DNA of 64,000 bases from assembly GCA_000827265.1 (NCBI GenBank), contig KN834760.1:777818-841817 (forward strand), given 5' to 3'. Source of the stretch: Collybiopsis luxurians FD-317 M1 (Eukaryota; Basidiomycota; Agaricomycetes; Agaricales; Omphalotaceae). This document shows positions 11,950 through 23,400 of this stretch, piece after piece. Made by a program: the position numbers and the translations under genes. Position 1 is the first letter of the stretch, and each line of letters begins with the position of its first letter. The notes under the pieces were generated by a model. That model was not told the DNA's origin. It was given only the letters and a program-made list of their open reading frames with translations, and ran no database searches.

Positions 11950-13435
11950 CGTTAGAATGGATCAAGCAAGGAAAACTAGATGCCCGGCTGGGTTTATATA
12001 TGCCAGATGGGAGTCGTACGACAAGATTCACACTGCTTTGACTTAACCGATTCGGCAATTCAGTTTCACTATTCACGTGAGACGTCCAACAGCTTTTTTG
12101 ACGTCACATTTGAGTCGGAATGTATTCTGTGCTCAGTTCTAGCTGCATTTGAAAGTTACTAGTTGATTGCGTACCCGCTGAGCTGGCCAGAAATCTCTGG
12201 CAGTATCCACATTTCAGACGAAGAAAACAAACCAAAAAAAAAATAGTCCAGCGACTCTGAAACATATTCAGCCGGAAACTACACTCTACAGCTATATGCA
12301 CTGTCAAAGCAGCATGAAGTTCATAGCCAATAGGGGTGGCCCTGCCTCGGTCCTTCACGGAACAGTCTTCTACTTGAGGGACTTGCGCTACATGTACACC
12401 TATACAGTATAGTCCTGCTGCGCGTCCTTCCCGCGTCCTTCCATCCTTACAAAATACTCGGAAGCTATTGAGTTGCAGACTCGGAAATTCCTGGGTGGCG
12501 AAAACAGGCACAAGAACATTCATTCAACAATGCGCAGCAGGAGTGCCGTCCTACATGGAGCCAAGATATAGAGCTCCATCCGAGTCGCATCTAACTGATG
12601 TCGGTGGGGAGCTGGTGACTTTCGCCTCAAACACAGCCGTCCGAACACCATCTACTATGATGTGAACATGGCATTGTGGAGACTCGGAGGCCAAGTTGAT
12701 AGCTGAAACATTCTCTCCGTGATCCAGTTGCCGAGTCACGTCGTGTTCGTCTGAAAGGGTTCTACAGCTTCGATATACATGCGGAGAAGATTCACCGTGG
12801 TTTCCACTCTCTGAACTTTGTTGGATGCGAGACTCGAACAACGAGAGAACATTTTGTATTGTGAAAAAAAGAATGGCCGAGGAAAGGACATCTTTTCTTC
12901 GAAAATGACACCTGTGGGAAGAAAACAACTGAATCTGGCATTTGAGGAGCCTGAATCTCAGTGATATCAGGGCTCAGGTAAGTACTTTCGGAGTACTTAC
13001 GTACCTCCAATCATGATGCACCCGGAGGGGATTCGTTCCGGTTTGTCTTTGGTTGGAAGGAGGCTCGATTTTTTCTCTCATCTCATTTAGCTTCAAGAAG
13101 AATAAAAGGGACCTGCGATAAGGAAGACGAGCTGTTCATCTTTATGGAGATATCACATTGCACGACGTTCAAGACGCACTTGAAGTAGTCCTGTAGAACT
13201 GGTAGAACAGCCAAAAGCGCCCGGCAAGGACAGCCACACTTTGCCCAATGCCGAGTCAGCAAGCGCCAGCCCTGCTTCGTGCTTTTATGAGCGGCTGCAG
13301 TTTCGCGTCATCCTAATCAGTTTCGTACTTTTTGACGGGCCAAATGCAGGCTTTAACCGACGGTACCCAAGTCTACAGCTGTAAAGAACAGGAATGGTCT
13401 TGTACGCTTCAATAACCTGTCACATTGCCCCGACT
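11950..13435. other. Intergenic, no gene supported
   Basis: Two minus-strand frames of 125 and 139 codons (12551-12928 and 12104-12523) have no recognisable motif and no confident splice connection. Nothing else was seen. Confidence 0.45.
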
Positions 13436-15064
13436 AATGCGCCAAGGTCAAACTAGATGCAGTCCGCTGTTCTGGCCACAGGGAACTATCAGAAATACCC
13501 GTGGAAGTCTTTACAGAGATTTTCGCCTATTTTAAACCACATAAATCGTCAGCCATTTTTTCTCGATCTGATCCATTTACAAGAAAGCGCATACGGGACC
13601 TCTGCAGCTTATCTCTTGTGTGCCGCCTTTTTCGTCTAGAGATTCGTCGTTTCATCTTCTCCTCGGTTGTTTTTCGACCCGACGTAGACGAACAGACGAT
13701 CGCTCGGGCACGAGAGTCCAAGACATATCATTCATTTTACAAGGCTCTGGATCCGATACAGATCCCCGAGTTCCTCGTTCCTCAAGTTCAAAGATGCATT
13801 TTTCTGAACTGGTGTGACTTTTATATCTCCATATAGTGCGAGAACGCTGAAGCCATTCTCACCAAGCGGGGCGAAACGTTGTCTCTCATGACGAACCGTA
13901 CTTCTGTGACTTTTTTCAATACTCTTCTTACGCCCCAAATGCTTGCGACTTTGGAAGCCGTTCCCAATCTAAAAACCCTTTCTATCGAACAATGTGAAAT
14001 AACTCTTGGACTGAACTTAGGCAAGCTGATGCTTAACTTGAGGTCGCTTACTTCGCTTCGGTGGATCAAGTGGAATACAATAGGACGGCCTGCTGGTTCG
14101 GGATTCAACGACCCGCAAGGCTTTACCCCCCCCCCTGGTCCCCAATCTGACTGAACTTCACACCAATTTATATGCTCTGTTCTTGCACTTGTTGTCATTT
14201 CCAGTTTTCCCTCGGTTCAAGATGCTCAGCTTGAGTGGATTGCATGTTTCTGCCTGGAAAATGACAGAATTTACCAATTTTATCCAGAATAATACCACTC
14301 TGGTGTCCCTAACTTTAGACATTGTTGTTTTGTCGATGGAGGATAACTTTACATTTTCGCTTTCCAGTCTCCCAAACCTCTGCCACCTCACTTGTTCTCA
14401 ATCTCTCCTGTTTTGCCTGACAGGAACCCACAATCTTTTGCAGTTGTCATTACCTTGTCCCTCTTCCAGGGATACACAGGCCCCGCTACTAGTTCCTCAG
14501 GCATCGATATTAGATAACTGGCTTTCTATTGGCCGCTACAGGTCAATATCGCGGTTGGTTATCCCTCTGTCATTGGCGTTTGAAATCACTTCTGATCCGG
14601 TGAGGCAGCCTGCAATGGAAACACTGCAGAAGCTCACAATTTTTGGCACCCTTCTGAATTATGATGAAGATGAATTTCTTAAGGTCGGTTGGAATCTCAT
14701 TTCTTCAGATTAATCTTATACTTCGTAGTGGTCAATTTGACTTAAATTTCTAAACCCAGGGCTTTGTGTAGTTCCAAGTCAACTTTGCTTCTTCGTCGTT
14801 GAAGGAACTGGGTTCATCCAAGTGGTAATTGCAAATTCCGAGGACAATAGATCAACTGATTCGGAGAGGTTTGTCCTGAGATTGATCGACATCTTAGGGG
14901 AAGGGGGCTATTTTCCTGAGCTTCAGTATTTTTCGCTTTGGTTTCGGCTTAGAGAGGAAGGACGTTGGAATTTTATGAAAGAGAGTTTGAAGAAGGCCGC
15001 AAACGAGACCAGATGGACGAGGATTAGGGAGGACGAATATGATCAGTTGTGGGACATAGAATAG
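13436..15064 (+). pseudogene. F-box/LRR protein, broken
   Basis: The F-box reads LSEIPVEVFTEIFAYF, with SLVCRLFRLEIRRFIFSSV about 40 residues later, as in Agaricomycete F-box proteins that recruit substrates to SCF ubiquitin ligases. A leucine-rich body follows (LEAVPNLKTLSIEQC, LSSLPNLCHLTC). Three lesions are visible. No in-frame ATG lies between an upstream TAA and the F-box. An in-frame TAG at 13834-13836 cannot be removed by a frame-keeping intron. A ten-C run at 14126-14135 marks a +1 frame change. Past an intron near 14680-14755 the last exon ends at 15064. It is either a pseudogene or a gene with sequencing error in the C run plus an unusual 5' exon. Confidence 0.7.
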
Positions 15065-15862
15065 GTACGTTTTGGTCTCATTTTTTCCTTATACCCAACG
15101 AGACTACCTATGTGTCGAACTTGTTTATCATTCCATCTTTTAGTGCCTTCTTAGTAGTTTTCAAGCATGGATTATGGAAATTTACCTTTAGACGTTCGGA
15201 TGCCGAGCTCGTTACAAGTCTTTTCTTGCAATTAATTCAAGTTTCCGCTGTTTTGCAAAACGTAAGCTGGTTACTCGAAATGGAAGTGAACGATCCCGCC
15301 TTCCTCGATCATGTTGAATAAACTATACCACTTCGTTTCCTTCGTTATCGACTAGTTCCGTCGTCCAAGAAATGGCATGGCTCATTGGTGAAATTATGCA
15401 AAGCGCGCTTAGGCACTTGAAACTTCGGAGGCATACGTCTCGGCGAAAACCAGCTTGCACTGGGCCTACAGAGGTGTATTCTCCTCTCGTAATGCGCTTC
15501 TAACATACCATACACAGTCGATTACTCGCTTGAAGCTTAATTTCATTGCATAGACGGCGAACTATGGATGCTATGGGTCGCTCTATTGCCGAAGTTAGAC
15601 CCAATAAGACCTTGGCTTACTACAAACTTAGTGGCTTAGATCGTTTAGAACTGGCATACATCCCTTGTGGCGTTGATCTTGGTGGCGCTGATAACTACTA
15701 GTGGCCCTCTAAACTTCATCGAGGTTAAATGTTAGGCTCGTACACTATCACTCGTCTGCTTTGGAAGGTTCCATTGCGTCGGTAAGGAGATCAAAAAAAC
15801 GTTGTAATCCCAGAATCCATTCGTCCCGATTAACACAAAAATCTCCTCTAACGTACATACGT
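15065..15862. other. Possible further F-box/LRR relics
   Basis: Open stretches such as 15100-15321 (ending in PAFLDHVE) and leucine-rich snippets near 15520-15660 look like decayed LRR sequence, perhaps part of the F-box pseudogene or a second copy. No gene model can be built. Confidence 0.3.
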
Positions 15863-16448
15863 CTAACTTGAATGCTTGGCATTACCAACCATTGTCCCAT
15901 GTTTCAAATTAAACGTGTAATATTGCTTATTTTTCGCAAGCGTTATGGCTGCTTCGACATTGGAATTTGTCGACGAGTACGTCCCAGTACATTTTGACTT
16001 ACACCTCCTGAGATTCGTCACTTCGAAATCCCCATTGTCAGTTTGAGGAGAAGGGTTGGGAGCATCTCCGTTTTTGACGTTAATCTGCCCCACTTCATCG
16101 AAAGGCATGTCTTTCTTGCGCAAATGAGTTGGTCATTATTTCTACCATTTGACGAGCACCATCCACCGCTTCCTGCGGTTGCTGCTTCGCAAACGTAACC
16201 TCTATCGCGGGCACGGGGTCTTCGAGCGTGCCATAACGTCAGGAACGATGTTTGCTCGGGCTTCGAGGTCGTTCTTAACCTGGAAATAATAGTTGCGTTA
16301 GTTCACGAGTATTATCCGCATAGAGTCGAGATGGATGGAAATTTTGCTCCAACGAAGAAAATATCGATATATTGATACTCACAGAGATGGGTGCCGCATA
16401 AGAGGTAGAAACAAGGGCAACGACAAGATACACGAGGTTGAGACGCAT
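15863..16448 (-). pseudogene. Small secreted protein gene, frame-disrupted
   Basis: Exon 1 (ATG 16446-16448) encodes a clean signal peptide, MRLNLVYLVVALVSTSYAAP, then a GTGAGT donor. A 51-base-scale intron ends in TTTCCAG at about 16280. Coding then runs VKNDLEARANIVPDV, switches frame into YGTLEDPVPAIEVTFAKQQP and on to MVEIMTNSFAQE, and switches again into KDMPFDEVGQINVKNGD. The two frame switches have no plausible introns between them, so the gene is probably dead or contains sequence errors. The family was not recognised. A TATA-like box lies at about 16606-16613 on the minus strand. Confidence 0.55.
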
Positions 16449-17475
16449 GGTGAACATGTAGATGTCGTCTGGATGTAAAGGAAAGGTGAAATCAGGTTGT
16501 GTAGACGGTAGGAGAAGAGTCTGGCTGCAAGTACGATTGCGAATAAAGAATTTCCCTTGACCAGCAAAGGGGGGCTGCAACGCAATGTATGCTTCTTTAC
16601 CGCTAGATTTTATACAACCCCGGCCGCGTCGACAGGGTCATCTGGGTACAGAAAAACATCCACAATGCATATACCATACGTACGAAGCGATCATTGTCAA
16701 CGATCGGTATCAACGACATCTATCTCGATAGGAATCTCAGAACAAGCTCGAACTCTGTTCTGAAGTTTCCAAACCTTCTTGTACTAGGCGGACTCCGATG
16801 GACAAGCAACTAGCTACAAAGTATATTTCAGCATAAATTAGCATTTTTCTCAATCCGGAGGTCTGGAACCTGAAGGACTTATAGATGATCATCCTCGTAC
16901 TGATGTTCTGGGCGATAGGCATCTATGATCTCGTTTTCTGTTCCTCCACAATTCCGAGTCGTAATGCGCATAACAGTGTCACATGGCGTTCAGAATATTG
17001 TAGAATAGCACAAATGATGGCATCGGGGCCTCCTGATCGAGTGTGTGATAGTTTATTGAGTGAGGCAAGCACTCTAAATCTGCTGATGTTCACAAGATGT
17101 TCAGCGCTGCATGCAATATACATAATCGCCGACAGTTAATCTAAATATGCATACGGTTCCCGTCAAAGGCTGTATCAATACGAGCATTCTTCCGCTTTCT
17201 GAACACTGGCTTGGAGGAAGTTGGATTGCACGAATATAGAGTCCATTTTTCCCATTTTTTCTTCCGTTCGGGCAAACGACTGCCTGAGAAAAGTCTGACT
17301 TCCCACCGCAAGTGCGCCTGCGCCGGGTTCAAACAGAATTGGGCGCTTATATTGAACTCGTGTTGACACTGCCCCAGGGCACCATGGCTTCTGTGCTGTA
17401 TAGTATGCACTATATAAGTGTGAGCTGGCTTGAAAATTTGCGAGCTATCGCTCACCGTTGACCGGGATAACAAGG
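16449..17475. other. Intergenic, divergent promoters
   Basis: This separates the minus-strand secreted-protein relic from the plus-strand IRA gene. No coding signal was seen. Confidence 0.5.
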
Positions 17476-20400
17476 ATGTCCTCGTCTCCTGCTGGGACTC
17501 CTCGGTCTTCGAATTTTGCTGCGCCTGACACGTCAAACAGCTCTACCAGCTCGACTTCGTCTGAGACCATACTCTTGAGCCAATATTCCCCTCAAACCAC
17601 CTTTAATGGAACACCCTCGGATATATATGTCCAGGTACTAGTCAACAGGTTAAAAAATAAGGTACGGTTCAGATGTGATATATAGCTTTTTCTGGCTTCA
17701 GAGAGTCTTGTAGTTGCCCTGCAATTCCGGCGAGTCTCTTGTCCGCCTAGAGTCTGACAATGCCACCCAGCCAGTGGTGGATGCTTTGGTTAGTTTGGCT
17801 CATGAATCATTGGATGTCATTGGATTTGCTTTGGCAGAACTGTTGGAAAGGCTGATTAAAGTAAGCTGATTTTTCTCTTGGCCGATGATGAGGTTCATAA
17901 AGCAAAATCTCAGCAACTAGACTCCCATAGCGTGGCTACAATTGAGGTTCTGCAATCCCAACTTTTTTTGCTCAAAGTCCTATCAGTAGTAATGGCTACC
18001 CGATCGCAGCCTTCCATTCGACCTAGTTCTCGAGCAAGTACCATTCGGCCGGCTGATGATAGGAGCACTATCGGTAGCACTATTAATTCTTCTGCACCTA
18101 TATCATGGTCAGAATCCCCGCTCCTGGATGAGGCTGTTGCGAGATATCTGCTCCGTGTAGTGATTCTCTGTCTATGGCAGACGGACGTTTCAGAGCTACC
18201 ATTCATTTCTCCTCTGAGTCAATACGGGGATGTTTCTTTTAGGGATTTTGACACGGGGACCATCTCATCCAAGGCGACAGTATCTGCTTACATTCACGAA
18301 GCTGCAACTTTCTCTGTGTATGGGGAACGATCACGGCCGCCTTCACTTGCTGCCAGTGCAAAGGAGACTATCAAATCTTATGTGCTTCTTTCTAGCAATG
18401 ACTCCGTATACGAGAAGACACCATCTTTTTACATAGACTCTGCGCAGACTTTGATGCGACAAATACGGAAATATGCTGGTCGGATTATTTTTTACATTTC
18501 GGCATCGAATTGGGAGATCGTTATTCAGAGATTACAGTCGAAGATTCCCATTCTAGTGTCGCAGTTCGACGAATTACCCTACTTGAACGATCTGTCAGCG
18601 TTGGAATACAGTGTTCTTGATCGCGCAAGACTATCGCAGATTTTGAATGGTGCGTCTTTCATTGTTTTGTCGTCCGGCGAAATTCATCTCTCTGTTTCAG
18701 AACTTTCCTCGCTCTTGGTCAGTATGAGTGAAAGGGGGCACAGGGCAATAGCTGGTCCGCTACGCTCGGCAATTTGGAACTGGGTTCGTCATTTCCCTGA
18801 TGAGTTCAACGAACTGGTCAACTCGCGCGGAGGAAAAATGGATAGGGCGTCCGGTATTTTTGATTTTTTCTACAGCAAGTGCTTGGGAGCAGAACATGTC
18901 ATCTGGCCGGCACTGTCTATCCTCAAATGTATCATTCCAGAGAGGATGTCAGATTTACACGCGACTCGATCTAGACGTACCAATCAAAAGCTGGCGAAGT
19001 TTACTGCTGATCTCATGCGCTATTCTCATCACCCCAGCAAACTTGTATCGCTCTCATTAGCTTGTTTGACGGATATATGTCGTGCAGCGATCTATATCAA
19101 GCCGGTGGATGATGTTCCTTTGCTACTGCTTGCGAATGATATTGCCCAGGAATTTGAAGTATGTTCATGTACTCATTCAAATGCCGATACTAATTGCTTA
19201 CTTGCAGAGTCACGTATGGTCCCTCGCTGGCAGATCATCTTGGAACTACGGAGATGAAATTGATGTTGCCCTTTGGGCGGAAGTGTTAGTATCAGTCTAT
19301 CGCTTCTTGCCTGGAGAATGCCCGTATAAACTCTTTCTGGCCTGCCTCCGACCAGAATGTTCAGATGCTGTAAAATTATGTGCTGTTCGCGCGTGCTTGA
19401 CGCTCATACAAGAGGTAATTTTTTGGTTCTCAAAAACTTCCCGACTCCCGCTTAACCGTTATCCAATCAGGCCACCCAATTTCCTTGGCAGAAGCCTTTG
19501 GACGAGTTGGAAAAAGAAGTGGCCCCACATCTTCGACAATCATTCAAAGTTTGTTGTTCTTCTCAGTGCTTGGTTGTATTGTGAACGTATGCCTTCATAG
19601 ATGTGTGTTAACCGCGAGAAGAGCACCCCGCGTCCTTGGATAAAGAGGTTCCTAGTAGACCCACTTTCAGATCGAGAACTTCTACTCTTGGGCATGTTTT
19701 CCATCTGGCAGGCTCGTCGATCATTTTTCTTCTCAGAAATTCCCGAGAGCGACTTTGACCTCTGGTCTAATCTACCAATGAAGATATTCAGGTCTTTGCT
19801 CGATATTGCAGTCAAAATCTCTGCGGCCTCCACTATAATTCGGGAACTTGAATCGGCCTTCCAGCTAGATCTTTCCAATCCGAGTAATAAGCTTTCTGTG
19901 AGATGGGTAAAGAACTCTTTGCAAGTATACTTCCTACTCGATGGTAGTCTGTGTCTTATGTCACGTTGATCTAGATATCAAATGCTTTCCACAGCGGCCA
20001 TTGCTCTTTTTGACACTCGGACCCACATTGAGACCCAACGAGTGTTCACAGGCGTCATCCTAAGGCTGTTAGAATTTTTCGCTCGAAAGACCTATGTCGG
20101 TGACCTTGCCATTGTCGATCGTGACACTGCTTATGATCTTATTGACATCATGCGATGTAGGACCCCATATTAGAACAAATTCAACGAGATTCGGCTCGAG
20201 TGGCACCAATGATTCTTGCTGAAATTGCGTTATTAGTGTCCTTGCCTTCTGCGGACAGTGAGGTGTCGCATACAGCCGCCAAAGGACTACGTCTTGTGGC
20301 ACATATTGAGAGTCAATCCGATGCGCCTCCTAATCCTACTGTCACCGAGGTGGAAAAGTCAAAGCGATACTCGGTGTATGACCGTCTGGGGGATCCGAAA

Positions 20401-23400
20401 CTTTTAGTAGTCGGTAAGCAAACGCTTGTTCGGGAGGTGCTCGTGTCTCTAAGCTGTGCCATCCAGGTCGTGTGGCTCACCAGAAGAGGGCCCGAAAGTT
20501 GCTGCGACCCATGCCCTACTGCTCCGCCGTGAACATTGCGGTTTGGCAGGAGACTTACGCGCGGTTCACGAAACTTACGGAGAGTATACTCAATGTGGAC
20601 GATGATGTCACTTTCACTAGAGCTCGTTCTGAGACTTATCAGGTAGGTCGTTTTTTTCGTTGTAGGCGGTACAAGAAGGGATTGAGCAACATTTGTTCGC
20701 AGAAGTATGTCTACCAATGGCAGAACCTTGCCCTGTTCTTAGCCGTAACCGCCAACGCCAGCGTACAAGATGGTCACGAAACGACCTTGCTCTCATCTGT
20801 CATTCCTTCGAGGATCCTTCCCGACTCGATGCGAGCGATGCAGAATCCCGTGCCGTTGATTTCGACGTTCATCAATGACCTTACGGCATTGCTTATCTTT
20901 GAAGATGTCCAGATTCGCGATGCGGCTCGAGAAGCGCTCGGTGTGGATTTGAATGCGAGGTTGCATCCAAAGATTTTGGAGTTTTTCAATGAGTGAGTTT
21001 TGTGTTGATTTCATACCTTCACTCATGTTTTGATCACAATTTCCTTACTAGAGTCGTCCAGGCTGTCAATTTCGGAACGGCTGATAACAATGAGGAAACT
21101 AAACATGAGAATATGCTTCTTTTTGTAGACCAGGTGAGTGGGTTTCCTCTTTTCTTTGGAAATCAATGTCTTGAGACTTTGGTATCTGTTTACGGTCGCC
21201 AGTATATTGCAGTGTTGAAATTGATGGTCGAGGACGGCCATGGAAGTAGTGAAGAGGTTTCGAATATGAAGATCACCCCGACGCTGCTGGGTCTCGCCAC
21301 GTTTATCACCCGTTTCGAGTCGCCGGAGAGTTTTCGTATCAAACAAAAGTTCTGCTTATTATGCGATTGCGTGTGCGCCGAGACTGGAATTGTGGGAGCT
21401 TACGATGATAGTGACATTCGTCGAGATCTTTTGGATACTATCGTCGAGTGGATTGTACAGCCAGAGGTCAGTGTAATGGGATAATTTACCGTCCATATTT
21501 CAACTCTCTGGAAGATGGTGACAGAAAATCCCAACGACGTCTACGAACTGAATACGTCGTGTTTGCGAACAATTGTAAACCTCCTCGACCGCTTGCAGCT
21601 ATTACCTTCGGTCGGCACCAATACTAGGGACGACAGCCTCCACTTCGTCTCCAGGTTCGTCATCAAGTACTCGAACGTTTTGCTCAATGCACCACGGAGT
21701 TGCCAGCCAGACTTCACCGTAAGGTTTTTGCCTTCCAGGCTCTGAACTCTCTAATATGTATCTTTAGAGTCCTGATAGTGTTTCAGATGCTAGCTCCATC
21801 CAGCGCGTACGTCGATGTCAATCTGCTTCCCTGCTAACTCTGAAATGAATGATTCCTCTTATTTTCTAGCGTGTGCGAGCGTCGCAACGCAACACGGAAC
21901 TGCGTAAACTAGTAATCACTGGTCTCGCTCATTTGATTCGCGCAAATCCCGAGAGTGGTTTCAAGCATTGTCTTTCACTGGCTTACGAAGAGGACAGTGG
22001 AAAACGCGTAATTTTTAGTCGCGCGTTTGCTCGTGTTCTCAGCAAAGGTCTTAAATTCGAAACTTCAGAAATTAGCTCCGACCCGCAGGGTACTCAACGT
22101 TTCGCACAGGTGAGGGGCAGATAGATCTTGTCGACAATCTTCTAATTGCTTTTTTTTTTTTTTGGTGTAGTTGATCAAAGAGCCGGATGTGAGTTGATTG
22201 CAGTTCTACTTTGGCGAGACGAAACTCGAAGCTTTTTAAGATGACTCTCGCCATGATTATCTGCAATATTTGCTTGCCCGATGAGATGGATGCCATAGTT
22301 TCAATCTTGTTGAATCTCTTCGACTCGCGTGCTGCGCTTGTCAAGTTGGCCAAGGCAATGATTGAGCATGAAGTTGCTTGTACAGGTAAGTAATTCCATG
22401 TGAATATCTTAGTCCACTAATCAGTGGTATCTGTAGAAATGCAAGACGAGCTTTTCCTCAGTGATAGCATCTGCACCAGTTTTCTTTCTGCCATTGCAAA
22501 ATTCCATGGCTACAGTTACCTTCAAACTCTCATTAATGCTCTAATAAAGTCTATGGAGTTACTTCCTGCTGGTCAAGGATATGAACTGGATCCAGCCAAA
22601 GCTGGCGAGCAGGACATTGAACAGAATAGGAAGAATGTTGAATTTGTGGCGCACTCGTTCCTGGAGTCCATCGCTTCTTCGGTCTCCGCGCTTCCTTCGT
22701 GGGTACAGAATCCGTCATGCAGTCCGGCAGAAAATGACCTGTTGCCTTGCAGTATGTTACGTGAGATTTGTGCCCATATTGCCACAACAGTGTCAGTATC
22801 TGCCAATGACTCCAAGATCTTTTCTGATTTTTGTGTCTCTTCAGTTACGAGAGGTGGCCCGAGGACAAGTTCACTGCTTTGGGAGCATTCGTGTTTTTAA
22901 GGTTCCTTTTTTTATGATTTCAAAGTGTTTATGTGCCAAATTTTGCGTTGTAGATTCATTTCCCCGGCAGTGATGTCACCAGAAACTATTGACTTGGATC
23001 CTCCCTCATACATTCTTCGTTGTGGTCTGATTTCAGTTGCGAAAATCATCCAAAAGCTTGCGAATTATGCTTTTACACTGGAGCCACATATGATGGCTCT
23101 GAATGACTTTCTTCGGAACCACATTGTGCATGTTACGGATTACCTGAGCGAGCTTAGTGTGAGGGCTCTGTTTTTCTCGGCTATTTTAGAACCGACCTAC
23201 TGTTCTTTTAGCGATATACTCCCGGGGAAGATGACGAAGAGTGGCTTGGGACTGCCTCAGATGATACAGACATCGTTGTTCTACGTCGGTTTTTCGATAG
23301 ACACGCTGATATGATTGGAAAGGAGTTGCTCAGTATATCGAAACTGTCAGGAAAAAGGAGTGATCCTGTCATCAACGGCAGGCGTATCTGGGATAATTTA

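Noticed and set aside
12104..12928. Two minus-strand frames that might be exons of one gene
   Set aside because: No convincing donor/acceptor pair joins them and no homology was recognised.
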